Positions 1 to 12,197 of a stretch of 64,000 bases of DNA are shown here, in pieces. The notes under the pieces were generated by a model. That model saw only the letters and a list, made by a program, of their open reading frames with translations. It ran no database searches and was not told the origin of the DNA. Positions within the stretch are counted from its first letter, which is position 1. Each line of letters opens with the position of its first letter. The translations under genes were made by a program, and so were the position numbers. Origin of the DNA: Heterostelium multicystogenum (taxonomy: Eukaryota; Evosea; Eumycetozoa; Acytosteliales; Acytosteliaceae); NCBI GenBank assembly GCA_003667245.1, contig RCNN01000040.1, forward strand, positions 62,001 to 126,000, given 5' to 3'.

Positions 1-1
1 T

Positions 2-1131
2 CTCGATGTGATTGGCGCAGGTGTCCATGGAAAGACCGATTTCGATTGGAGTGCAATTTGGAAGAGTTCTACTGAATATAATCAAACTAAACTGGAGCTT
101 TCACTCCTCAAAACAAGAGAAGAATTGGTCAAATACATTTCCCACGAAGACCAGGATAGCAAGGCACCAAGAGAATTTGCAACTGGCTTCGCCACTCAAT
201 TTATTGAAGTTTATAAACGTCTTAATTTAATCTGGTGGAGAGATCCACAATACACAATTGGTTCATTTGCACAATCAATCATCTCTGGATTGATCATTGG
301 TTTCACATTCTACCAATTACAAAAACTCATCATCCGATATGAACCAAAGAATATTCTTCTTGTGGGAAGGAATGGTGCTTGGAGTACTCTTGATTTACTT
401 GGTCCTACCACAATTCTTTATCCAAAAGAACTTCTTCATGCGTGATTTCGCCAGCAAGTATTACTCATGGCACAGTTTCTCACTTGCCATAGTAGCTGTT
501 GAAATCCCATACGTTCTTATCTCTACAACTTTGTTCTTCTTAGCCACATACTGGACAGCTGGTCTCCAATCTGATGCCATCACTGGATTCTATTATTGGC
601 TAATCCACTCAATGTTTGGACTCTATATTGTCTCATTCAGTCAAGCATTGGGTGCTGCTTGCTTCAACATTGCCATCTCGATTGCAGCACTTCCAGTCCT
701 CCTCTTCTACATCTTCTTATTCTGTGGTGTCCAGATTCCATATTCATTGCTTCCATCATTTTTTCAAATGGATGTATGCTTTGAACCCAGCCAAGTATCT
801 TTTGGAAGGTATTGTCACAACCATTCTCAAGCCAATTGATGTTGAATGTAAACCCGAGGATCTCATTGTCTTCACTTCACCCGATGGACAAACATGTCAA
901 TCATACACCGAACAATTCACACAAAATGCACCAGGATACGTGGTATCAATGAACAACAATCAAACCGAATGTGGATATTGTATCTACAAAGATGGTTCTG
1001 AATATTATGAAACCTTGGATTGGCATTACGAGAACCGTTGGAGAAACATTGGTATCTTGGCTGCATATTGGGCTTCCTCAGTTATTTTTATTCTTGCATT
1101 TGTATATTTAACCAAGAAAGGAAGAAGATAA
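2..1131 (+). CDS. ABCG/PDR-type ABC transporter, C-terminal part
   Basis: Partial: the gene enters from the left edge, so the ATP-binding domains lie outside. What remains is the linker before, and all of, the last membrane domain of a pleiotropic-drug-resistance type ABCG exporter. Visible are the segment LIWWRDPQYT before the first helix, the run NQRIFFLWEG, a PQFF..EKxxF-like elbow helix (PQFFIQKNFF), several hydrophobic helices, the Cys-containing extracellular loop before the last helix, and a basic end KKGRR. The frame breaks twice: one extra A in the A5 run at 321-325 and one extra T in the T6 run at 759-764. Removing one base at each restores a continuous family-like protein. I therefore call it an intact gene with sequence errors, though a pseudogene cannot be excluded. 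Substrate unknown; expected in the plasma or endosomal membrane. Confidence 0.88.
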
Positions 1132-1270
1132 ATACATATTATTTAATAATAAATCATTATTATCAATACAAATTAATAAATTTTAATTATTTATTTTGGA
1201 TAAAAATAATTTCAAATTATTACATTTAAAATTGTTAAAGTTTATTCATTCACATATAAATATTGAAGAG

Positions 1271-1513
1271 ATGGTTACCATAATGTTAAATAAATATATA
1301 ATCATCATTGTTTTTATTGTCATATTTGCTTTAACAATCGTTATTAGAGGTGAGAGTACTATAGTTAGACCTCGATGTCCAGCAGTGGCAAGAGCCTTTG
1401 GAGATGAGTGCTTTCAACAACATTCCTCATGTGCATTAGACACTGATTGTCAAACTTATCAAAGATGTTGCTTTAACGGATGTGGAAATAGTTGCTTCGG
1501 AGAGAAATATTAA
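1271..1513 (+). CDS. Small secreted WAP-like cysteine-rich protein
   Basis: An 80-residue protein. I start at the ATG at 1271 because it directly precedes a strong signal peptide (residues 8-25, about eighteen hydrophobic residues); the open frame upstream is AT-rich and looks non-coding. The mature part has exactly eight cysteines, spaced like a WAP four-disulfide core: CP at the start, then a Cys, then C..D.DC, a CC pair, and a final CG..C. WAP domains are small disulfide-locked folds that often act as protease inhibitors or antimicrobials. That role here is inference from fold only. It lies 139 nt behind the ABC transporter on the same strand and faces the spastizin gene tail to tail with 99 nt between. 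Alternative: an unrelated small cystine-rich secreted peptide. Confidence 0.7.
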   Translation: MVTIMLNKYIIIIVFIVIFALTIVIRGESTIVRPRCPAVARAFGDECFQQHSSCALDTDCQTYQRCCFNGCGNSCFGEKY

Positions 1514-1612
1514 ATAAATACAATTATATCGTACATGATATCAAATAAATTATCTTTATTACCAATAACAATGTCACTAAGAATGTTTTAAAGTTAATGG
1601 TTTGTTTTGTTG

Positions 1613-4600
1613 TTAGTTGGTTTTTGGTTGAGAGCCACTTAAAACTTCTTGGCACCATTTATAAATAACTAATTGATTGGTTCTTTGAGCTTCGTCCATA
1701 ACCATTACAATTAGATCCTTTTCTTGCATTTGAACTGCTTTGAGATATGCTGATTTCAGTTTGTTGCACATGATGCAAACTCTTACACTGTTACGAGCTG
1801 AGTGGAGTTTGGTGATAAATTTCTCGGCTGTCTTTAGTTCCTTCATTTCCAAACAAAGAATTTCAATGACTGACATTGCTATACTATCCCAATCGGATGG
1901 ATCAATAAAGTTACGAAGATTGTTCAATACCTCTTCGATCTTGGAGTAATTTTTCTTTCTTGCCATAGCCGAGAGAGCATTGGTATATACAGTTGGAAGC
2001 GATAGCTTGTATTCCATGGCAAGTTTGAAACCAAGTTCAAAGTTGTTATAGATAGTGACTAATTCTGCAAGCTCATTCTTTTCTTTGAGAGTTCCAAACA
2101 TACTGAGCTTATGGACATTGGCTGGTAGACCCTTCTGTGCATAGAGGAATTTGGAAAGTTCGATTTGAGACTGGAGTTTCTGTATGTATTTGTTGATTTC
2201 AAGCTCTGGTAATACACCTTTCTGTGACTGACCAAGATGGAAATAGTGAAGTGCTTGTTCCAGATGTTGTATACGAGATGGTGAAGATGGATCTGCAGTC
2301 TCCATGAATATTTTGATCTGAGTCAAACCGGCACGAATGTTGTCACCCATATACAATTGGAATTCAAAAAGCATGATGTACCACTTCTTTTCATTCATAA
2401 TCTTACAACACTGCATGAGGTGTTCATAGAATGAATTCAGTGATGGATCAATCGATTTTATGGTGACAAACAGGTCTGGTAGTGAAGAGCTAGCAATGGA
2501 ATGCATGACAATCTCGTCAAATAAAATGGATGACGAAAAATTTTCGGACAATACACTTCGCAATGCTAATTCCAAGAGTCCATGTTTCATGAGGAAACTA
2601 ATGTGCATTCTACCGCTTCCGTATTTCTTTAAATAATAAATTGCTTCATCCAATCTTGCTGGATCAATGACTTGTTTGTTGTTTGCTGTGCCTGCACCTG
2701 AAATTGCTGGGCTACCAAGAGATTGTTTCAACCTATTAACAGGAGCACCAGCTTGTCTTGGTGTTCCTTCTGGATATGAACTGGAGTTTGAATGTACAGT
2801 AGGTTGCAACAATGAGTAGAATAGTTGATCATCGATTTTAGGTGTTGACTTAGGATTGTTTAGTGGTAGTGCACTTAGTTGGTTAAAGAGACTACGAAGG
2901 TTGCTATGATTTGCTGTGGGTGGAGTTTCCAATAACTGAATAATTTGGCTGAGGATGACACTACTATCGACGTTATCTGGGGATAAGGTAGTGGATGGTG
3001 ACATGACACGACGATCTCCAGAGGAAGAGAGACAATATTTAAATTTCTCACGTGCATCATTATATTGTCCAAGTTGAATGAGAGTAATACCCCAAGCGAC
3101 CCAAGCAGGATCGGCAGGAATGTTGCATTTGGTTGCTACATCGATGGCAAGTTTCAGACGATCTTCTTGAATAAGCTTATCACGTAGTTGACGTGCTTTC
3201 TGAATATCTGAAAGATCGGCCAAAGACATAGTTCCTGAGCATTTGGAAATTACAAGCGACTGGAACAACTCTACTTTTCCTAAAAGAGTATCACAAACCG
3301 CTACAAAAGTAGGACCACCACTCTTTGGGTCACGTAACAACTGAAGTTTGGTGTACATAAGTAGTTGCTGAATTAGGTTGATAATGAGGAGATTGTCATC
3401 AGAATAGGTGGACGACAGCAGTTCTGAAAGATAATTATAGAGATCTAAACATGTAGTATAAACTTTCTTTTTTGACTCGCAGAGGTCAAAGAGTGATTTG
3501 GCCAAACTTATACTTGGGGATCTGACAAAGAAATGGTTGTGACGTATTTTTTCATCTTTGATTTGATCGATTCCTGTGAGTATCCATTTCTGAGACTTCA
3601 ACTTCTCCTTCATCTGGTTGGGTGAACCAATTTTGATAGCACTCTTTGGTGATTCACCTCCAAATGCCAATTTATGTGATTTATCAGCTGGAATATTTTC
3701 TAATAGCTCTCCAGACTGAAGATAATCGTCTACCACAAGCAGTTCATTTTTGGCCATATATCTACCAAATGAAAGAGCCTTTCTTGCATAAAATGAAAGG
3801 AGATCGTCGTTCTTTAGTTCCTTGATTTCGGATAGTAGTTTGGATACCAATGGAATCTTCTCGTTCATGACTAACATCTCTAGAATCAAGTTGGGATGGT
3901 TGACATAATGTTCATATTCCTTTTGCAGATCTGTTGGCAGAACCAAGAGCACCTTGTATCCAGTCTCTTGTTTTGTTAGTTCTTCCAATTTCTCTTCGGA
4001 TAATGACAATCTCATATTCGAAAGGAGGAACTGAACCAGGAAAAGCTTTAATGAAACATCTCGTAGCTTTAGTAAAAACAGTTGTAGCAATTGGAATGGA
4101 CTCCTCGCCAAGAGTGGATAGAGTCTGTAGAGCCAAACTAGCATCGTCCTTCTCAACAAGCAAATAGAATAGATAGCTCTCTTCGATTTCATTTCGGATG
4201 TTACTAACAGAGAATAAATCTCGAATTTGACGAGCTAATTCATAGTGCTTAGACTCGAGAAGTGATCGAACCATCTTGGTAGGGTCACGTCTGCAAAGAT
4301 CTTTTACTTCCTGCCATGATCTCCATCGTGAGCCACGATCTACATTTAAAATTGATTGGTAAATCAAAAGACATTGATGAAGATGCGATATTTCATTGGC
4401 TTGGCTTGATTCGGTAACATTGGCACGAGATATGACTAACATATCAATTGCTACATCTACTTCCCAATTATGATAAAGTTCGAGGACCAAGTTGATTGCT
4501 TTTTCTTTATCTTTCATTCTTCTCAAATATATATATCCTTGTGATTTGTCTTTCATTACCATCAATTTCAGCAACCAATCGGGTGCACCATCTTCAAGGA

Positions 4601-7600
4601 ATTCATCTGCAATATTAAGAGCTTCAATTAATCTTCCATTAGACACGAAGTGTTGAAGTATTTTAAAGAAGAATGTCTGCTGTTGATGGATCGACTCTGA
4701 GTTCTGGATCATGTTGAAACTTGGTAGATCCTCCATGGGAGGAGATAGCTTGCCTACAGCAATCGTATCAGTGTTTTCCAACTCAATGCCATCATATTCG
4801 TCGCGAGGCAAGAAAGAGGGCACAGATCTTTGACCTCCAAAGTGTCTATAGTAAAATGTATGTGCACGAAGAATCTCTTTAATCCAATTGAGTAAAACAT
4901 TGTTTGGCAATGCAGCTGATTCCTCCATAGCATAGAGCAGGAATGGTTCGATTGATTGAACAATGCTTGTGTCTGGTGACTTCAACATACATGCTATACA
5001 CGAAAGGAGTTTAGAAGAATTTCCAAGATATTTAACTAGATTCATTGATAGAATGTTATTGTTGGATGCAGAGTCACTAATAGAGGGAAGCTGTTGTGAT
5101 GGATGTGATTTGTTAACATAGTAGATAGGTGAGTCAATGATAGATGCTTCAGGAGTGGTCGAGGAGAACAAGGCATTTGGTGGACTCTTTGGCGCGGTGT
5201 GAGAGATGGAGGAGATGATGAAATCAGCCAAATCAACTTGTAGGAATCTTGCCATCTTTTCTGCTTTCTCATAGTTTTGCTGTTGGAAAATAATATTCTC
5301 CATCAACTTTGAAGGGCTTGTTTCGATAGTTGATAATAAATTAGCATACTTTCTACTGCTAATATTAGAGGGATCCAGTTTGCTTTCACTCAACTCTTCC
5401 ATGATACTATTGATAGAAAGAATATATTTGAATGTTATAGACAATAAGCTACCGTCTCTTGTCGCTCCACCTCCAACATTGATAACACTGCTATTTTCCA
5501 AAACCTTGGATACACTGTCCATCTTTGCTTGATTGATTGATTCTTTGCTTGAGTTTTTAGCTGGTTCATATTCCGATTGAATCAAATGATTGAGTGAATT
5601 GATTAGAATTCTCTTCTTCTTGATTATTTCTATTCTTTCTTGAGTTGATAGCTGTTTGGAGTCATTGTCTCCATTCGAATCCTGTACATTGGTTATGATT
5701 CTAAGTAGTGAGTGATCTGTGTATTGTTGATGCAGTGCAAGAATCCATTCTATATATTGAAGATGACCAGCAGGTTGATTTGGAGTTGTAATTGATGAAG
5801 CAATATTTAATACTTTGGTAATAAGACTATCCTTTAACTTTGATCCAAGTATGATATCACATAATACTGTAAACAAGACATCTTTTGAAATGCCTTTATG
5901 TTCTGCATTGATAATACTTTCGAGTGATGCATCCGAATGATTCAATTGTGATAATTGGTCTATCAAATTGGGAATTGATCTATACTGAGCAACATCGACT
6001 TTAATATCCTTTGGTGTCTGGAAATAGTCTAATATCTTTTGAAGATTAGGATAGTTTGTTCTCATGCATATTGATAATAACGATTGAACTGGCATCAGAA
6101 TCAATCTCATGAATGTCATATTTGGAATCTAAATATAAACTTGTTAGTTAAGAGTTCAAGGGTTCAAGATATGGGATAGTTGTTACCTTTGACATGACCC
6201 AATTGGCTACGGAAACACGATGTTTCAAATTGTCAAGATTGGATGTTAGTATATGAATTCTTTCCTTCACAGACTCTTTGTGGTTATCATTAACATTTGT
6301 AATATATGCAACAATCTTGATAAGCGAATCGATGAGTGATGACATCATAGATGATGTGATGTAGTAGGACTTGTGATCTACTTTCGATTCGAATTGACTG
6401 CTGTAGCTATTATCGAATGAATTCAATGTATCAGTGAGCTCATCCATTACAGTTTTGGTTGGGAGTTGATGCTAAATGTTTCTTTAGGTTGTTGTAATCT
6501 TCCAATTGTCTTTCACGCTGTAATACATCCGCCATGTTGAGACTGTCGTCAATTCCGATCAATGTGCTATTGGCTAGTGATGGGGTCATTTGATCTTGCT
6601 TCAGATCTTGGTTCGAGAGGAACAGGGAGAGATAGATAGCCTCAACTAAACCGATTGCTACTGTAGAGTCGGAAATACCTTTAAACAACTGGAAGACATC
6701 TTCCAAAACCAAGTCAAATTCGTTTTGATCAATAGCAGACTCTCTGGTCCTGTATTGGAAGAACCTCAGAATACTTTTCATCAAGTAATATCCACGTATC
6801 AAATTCATGTCGTTCAACTTGTCCAATGCGATTGAAGATAGCTGCTGTTGCTGATCTATATTGTTGTTGCTAGTATGCTGTGGATAGTCCGGGTCTGATT
6901 CTACGAGCTGTAGAATATCGCTGGAGGTGATAAATGGCAAGCAGTCTTTGATGACGTAAATGAAAGAGTGTTGGTTCAGCTGGTTGATGACTGCATTCGA
7001 GATATCCTCAACCATCTTGGAAGAAGAACCTGTGAGGTCGCGGTTATGAACTTCAAATTGATTTTCTCCAACAATCAGACGGTTTCCTCCTGGAGAATTT
7101 GGCACAGCAATCATCTTTCCACAGCACCACTCAGACATCTCAACAAGATATGCGAGTTGATCGTTGGCATGCAATAATGTCTCATCCATTTGATCTCTTT
7201 TCACACTGGCCATCAGTTGATTTAGTGCTTTACGGGAGGTAATATCCTGTGAAAAGTGATCCCAACACATCAAAACGACCATCGGCAACAGTCGTCCAAA
7301 TGGCTTGACGACCAGCATGGCTTCTTCAAAACGCTTCTCTTGCACCAATTGAATAGCACTAGTGAGTGCATATTCTAGGAAATGACGATCATTCACTCTC
7401 AAGAAGTGGTAATACCAATACCAGAAGTCATCGAGATTCTTGTTGTTCATGTCAAAATCTTGTTGTTGTAGATGCTGTCCGCTGTTTTGTTTGAGCTGTT
7501 GATATTGCTTCAGTGATTCAAATACTTCAGAGAATGAGATTTTAGAGTCCAAGAGAAGCTGCTCCTCAAATTCAGTATAACGCTGCAATGGATAGAGTGT

Positions 7601-8973
7601 ACGATTCGACAACAAAGATTGATACACTGGCAGACGCGACAGTGTTGTTGACTTGGTGAAATCCAGGATCGAAGTATCCGTCTTGAGAGTGAAAGGAATC
7701 TTCTCGAGGAGAAGACGGTCTCCATTGAAGTTGGCCGGTTGCTCATAATCGATCCTGTCAACATTTAAATGAGCTATTCTCTGCAGCAGTCTTGTTAGGA
7801 CTGTTGACTTTGAGCTCTCGACATCTTCCTTATTACTATTCTCTTGATGAGTGATGTTGTTGTCATTGTTATCTGTGAAGTCTATTACTTTAAGCAATTC
7901 GTATGCCTCTGTATATTGGCCAACTTGTATCAGGTGGGAGATGATCTCGGCTGTTACTGACTCGAGTTGTGACGAAACTGGGTAGACTGATTTCAAAAGT
8001 GACATTCCACCATTGTCCAAGCTAATGAAAGGGTCAGTCAGCTGCTGCAATAGGTACTTGGAAAGCTGGCCATTGCTGACAAGTGTACGCTTCAGTAGCG
8101 CCAGTGTATTTGACGACAATCTGCTGGAGAGCATGTTTATCATTCCAGCTCCACTACTGACACCGCCATTCATACCATTTGAACCAGCATTTGTTTGATT
8201 CAATAAAACGAAATGATACTCTCTTAGTTCTTGCATAATGGGTAACACCATTCTATATTCATTCGTTTGTAACATTTGATCTGATATCAAAGTTGAATAC
8301 AGCATAGTAGCAAACTCTAACAACATCATTATTCTCTCACTTATAGTTTGTATAAATCCATCCTATATTACATTGTTGGATAACAAAGATATGATTAGTT
8401 TGTGCCCTCATTTCTATACTCTATCACTATTATTATAATATAAGTACTTACTTTGTTTAGTTGATAGAATTCAATTGCACATAACCAGGAGATGTGTGAA
8501 GATGATGGGATGGAGTCGGATGTGAGCCAAGTGGATGGTGGACCATTCTTGATTGTATGATGTAAAATAGATGATACCTTGCGTATCATGGAAGAGGTTG
8601 TGACAGAGACATTGCTGTTGGCTGGTGGTGTCGAAGGTTCATTGACATTAATTGATTGCACAGGATGACCGTCAGCACCAACTGCCGATGTAGTTGTGAT
8701 ATTGATATTAGAAGACTGTGGTTGTTGTATCTGTAAGATGAGTGCACGAGCCAATTCGAATTGACCAAGTGAAAGATGATTGCAAATCAATCTGATAATC
8801 TTAGTTTCCTCCTCTTCACCAAGGAAGCCATACTTCAAAGACAACTCTGTATTTTGATAGATATCATTGCTACTACTACTACCGCCACTAAAACTATCAT
8901 CTATAATATCAGCAGTAGTTGTTGTGGTCGTAGTCTCACTATGATTATTATTACTATTATACAGGGAGGTCAT
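1613..8973 (-). CDS. zfyve26: Spastizin/ZFYVE26 homologue lacking the FYVE finger
   Basis: A very long alpha-helical protein (about 2,400 codons). The C-terminal third matches spastizin: a TPR-like AWVAWG..L....AREKF..CL block, an ISF..KHGLLELAL block, and an ending with V..CIMCNKLKSAYLKAV. Spastizin works with spatacsin and AP-5 in late endosome/lysosome sorting. Introns: 8363-8451 and 6129-6186, both phase 0 with GT..AG ends. Two single-base frame breaks: near 6460 (CCC run) and near 4012, where the frames rejoin as PPFEYE then LSLSEEKL. The part corresponding to the animal FYVE insertion (about 3540-3800) reads straight through without any zinc-finger cysteines or R..HHCR motif. The first 170 residues are Thr/Ser/Asn-rich. 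The start is the ATG at 8973. Convergent with the WAP-like gene. Confidence 0.85.
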
Positions 8974-10141
8974 TTATTATTTATTATTCTTATATCTAAA
9001 ATTAAAGTCGATAACATAACATACTAGAAACACAAATATATATATATATAAATACAAATAGATAAACACTAATACTGTTATATGAAAGTGAAGTCACCAG
9101 ATAGTAGATTGATCAATGTGATGGAATGACCTCTGAATTGGACCCAATTTGAAATTCAGTCAATTCTGCAAACATGTATGTTTTTTTAGTTTTAAAAAAA
9201 TATCTCATACCTTAAAAGCATAAATTGAAAAGTTCAATCAAAAGTAGATGGTAACTTATACTTATTTCAGTTACTAAAAATTTGGTAGAACACAACCAAA
9301 CATAGGATATCTTTTCAACATGTATCAAATCATAATACTCTATTTTTAAATTATTTATCTTTTAATTTACATTTTGATAGTGATAACATATAATATGTTA
9401 GTATTATATTCTATTAAATATCTTTAGGACCAATACTTACTTGTTGTTGTTCAACAAGTACAGTGTCAAACATATCGAACCGATTCATTGACATGTGATT
9501 CATATAATGTCATCTCTCAGTTCATTGTCACTGAACCCCTATTGTAAGTGTTGTTTTACAATGAAATTAAACAATGAAATAATTAGCAGATTGCAATGTG
9601 AGTAGAGTGGGAGTTATTAAATTCGACTCACCTCAATACAACTTGTTTAAAACTACAACAACAACAACTACAACCACCACAACCACTACTTTCGAAATTG
9701 TAGTACAGCAAAGTGAAGTGTAGTGTGATGTGTTTTGTGTTTTGACTTTATTTGAATGAAAGAATGAGTGTATACATTGTCGTATCATTATTATTATTAT
9801 TTAAAATATTAATGTTAAATTTAGGAATGAATAAATGAATGAATGAAAGGAATAGATTAGATGGTAATGAAATGAAATGATATTATAATGTGATTTGGAA
9901 ATAAATAGTTATGCAATGTTTATACAAATCAATTTTAACTTAATCTGAATATTTGTTATATATATTATATTATACATATTAATATGGTAACTGTATAAAT
10001 AGAATAACTAGTAATAATAATAATATATTAATAATAATATTTTATAATATTAATAATATTATTAATAATAATAATAAGAGTTATATACCTAAAAGTACCA
10101 ATAAACTAGATAGTTAGTTTGTAAAAATAATAATATAGTAA
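8974..10141. other. Intergenic, divergent promoter region
   Basis: No supportable gene. The stretch lies between the start of the spastizin homologue (minus) and the start of the F-box-like gene (plus), so it should hold both promoters. It carries an (ACA)/(ACC)-type low-complexity patch near 9650-9690, GAAT-type repeats near 9830-9850 and a long AAT/ATT-rich tract at about 10005-10080. No tRNA or structured RNA recognised. Confidence 0.6.
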
Positions 10142-11749
10142 ATGAGTAGTAATAATAATAATAATAATAATGACTCCAATATATTCAATACAAGTAATTT
10201 ACCATGGATAATACAATTTAAAATTTTGAATTTAGTATTGAATTCAAAAGATGAAATGATCTATTGGAAATCTAAAGGATGGAGAATGTCTTTGGCATCA
10301 GTTTGCTGGAAATATCATGGTTTTATATCTAAATACTATTGGAATACATTAAATTTGGTTGACGATTCATCAAATATTCAAGATACTACGCTACACCTTA
10401 ATAATAGAAACTGTTTAATTAAAATAGTTGATTCACTTAAATGTTCTGACAGCCAACTTTTAGAGCTGTACAATAGCGATCCGAAAATCCTAAGCAATCT
10501 AATTTCATTAGATCTATCCATATCGATTTCATCCAACTCAAACACCAATAACATCCAACGAGTAATAGACATCTTAACAAGTCATTGCACATCAATTAGA
10601 GATTTCAAATTTGAAATTAGCAATGGAAACATTATAAATAATAGTAATATAAATATTCATCATCTAAACCAACTATTTAACTCTATGAAAGAGTTAGATT
10701 TATACTCCTTGAAGTATCAAATACCAATAGTTAGTCAGCAACAAAGTCAACAAGTAGACAATAGTTTACTTTCAATATCGCCAGGAATCAAGTTTTTACA
10801 AGATACCAAGTCGTCTCTGACCGAGTTAAATGTTGGATATTTCAGTGTGGATACCGAGTTCCAACAATTTATAGACTTGATTCCTTTGAATTTAAAGAGT
10901 TTATCGAAACTTGGGATCTCTCTCAATAAGATTGGTGCATCATTGGTACAGTCATTCTTTGTAAAACTGAAGCAAATCAATCTGGTAACCTTGGTTCTGG
11001 AACAAGGAGTTGGTGACAATCCAGTACACCTCGAAGCCTTGGTAGCATACTTAGCAGACAATCAATCGCTTACGTCATTATCATTACCGTCCGAGATTAC
11101 CGATGGTTCCATTTTAAATGTTTTAATCAACAACCAGAGTCAGAGGAAAGGAAATCTAAAAAAGCTCGTTCTATCGCCACTAATTTTTGGAAATATAGAA
11201 CAAAACCAGTCAGTCCAGTTGAACCTGAACAGACTTTCCATTCGATCGATATGGAGTAGCTATTCATTTTTAGATCGGCTCGATCCAATTAGATGTGACA
11301 TTAAGAAAATAGAGCTATGTAAAGCCAGCCACAGTTCAAACAAACTCCAAAGCAATCAAAACACATCCACACTCACGAAAGATATGGCACCATTCATCAA
11401 AGTCAACAAAAATCTCAAGAAAATTCATATCAACTATGATTCAGTATTTATCGACGCTCTCAATGAGAATAACTCCATTGAGGCAATCAGCATTCACATC
11501 TACAACAACAACAACGCCACCAATGAAATACTTGACAGCATAAATAATATTTTAAGTAATATTTCCAAGAACCAATCTATTCACTCCATTCATCTTGTAA
11601 TTCAGCAACCTGTTGCAGGTAAATTAAATTGCGCGGTTCCAGCAAAACAAGTTGAGGATTTAATTCAAGTGAATCAACAACTCAATAGCCAATTTCAATT
11701 GATAAGCCATGACAGGCAAAATATATATTTAAAAAGGATATTATCATAG
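10142..11749 (+). CDS. F-box-like / leucine-rich-repeat-like protein
   Basis: A 535-residue single-exon protein of a large dictyostelid family. After an Asn-rich start, residues about 18-65 read like a degenerate F-box: LPW.IQFKIL..VL, then SLASVCWKYHGFISK and an aromatic end. The rest has irregular leucine-rich segments (for example LNLKSLSKLGISLNKIG, LVTLVLEQGV) suited to a substrate-binding solenoid. F-box proteins recruit targets to SCF ubiquitin ligases; the substrate here is unknown and Skp1 binding is not shown. The ATG at 10142 follows an in-frame AT-rich leader and is the first Met. No frame breaks. It resembles the gene at 23771 in architecture, not closely in sequence. Confidence 0.7.
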   Translation: MSSNNNNNNNDSNIFNTSNLPWIIQFKILNLVLNSKDEMIYWKSKGWRMSLASVCWKYHGFISKYYWNTLNLVDDSSNIQDTTLHLNNRNCLIKIVDSLKCSDSQLLELYNSDPKILSNLISLDLSISISSNSNTNNIQRVIDILTSHCTSIRDFKFEISNGNIINNSNINIHHLNQLFNSMKELDLYSLKYQIPIVSQQQSQQVDNSLLSISPGIKFLQDTKSSLTELNVGYFSVDTEFQQFIDLIPLNLKSLSKLGISLNKIGASLVQSFFVKLKQINLVTLVLEQGVGDNPVHLEALVAYLADNQSLTSLSLPSEITDGSILNVLINNQSQRKGNLKKLVLSPLIFGNIEQNQSVQLNLNRLSIRSIWSSYSFLDRLDPIRCDIKKIELCKASHSSNKLQSNQNTSTLTKDMAPFIKVNKNLKKIHINYDSVFIDALNENNSIEAISIHIYNNNNATNEILDSINNILSNISKNQSIHSIHLVIQQPVAGKLNCAVPAKQVEDLIQVNQQLNSQFQLISHDRQNIYLKRILS

Positions 11750-12197
11750 AATCTGTATATATTGAAACCAAGCCAAACCATAAAAACCAAACACAATAAA
11801 TATAATATATATTTATATATAATAGATTATTTCCAAAACACACTCGTATAATTTTTCATCCCGATGAAAAGTTCGATTTATCCATCTTGAGAGATGATGT
11901 GGTGTGCATTCGTTTCTATAGATATAGTATCATGCAAATATTTAATGTATGCATATAGCTGCTGATCATATAATAATACTAGTGGGTGAAGTTTAATTTT
12001 AGGAGATATGATATAAATAATATTAATAATATTAATAATATTTATTTGATAATGTACATTTTATATTATTATGTGTATAATAATATAAAGGTAATATGAT
12101 ATTCACTTCTAATTTTAATTATGAATTCATATAGTTCATGATATATTATTATTCAAACACATACATATTTATTAGAAAGAATAGATAGTTATTGTAA
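11750..12197. other. Intergenic, promoter of the DEP-channel gene
   Basis: AT-rich spacer between two plus-strand genes. It holds the 3' flank of the F-box-like gene (AATAAA-type sequence near 11796) and the promoter of the next gene. Short AAT/ATT runs at 12015-12045. Nothing else recognised. Confidence 0.5.

Noticed and set aside
2..1131. ABC transporter as a genuine pseudogene
   Set aside because: Only two one-base homopolymer changes, full conservation otherwise, and the same error pattern in clearly functional genes.
8776..9027. Plus-strand frame across the 5' end of the spastizin gene
   Set aside because: Antisense shadow of a Thr/Ser/Asn-rich coding region extended into spacer.
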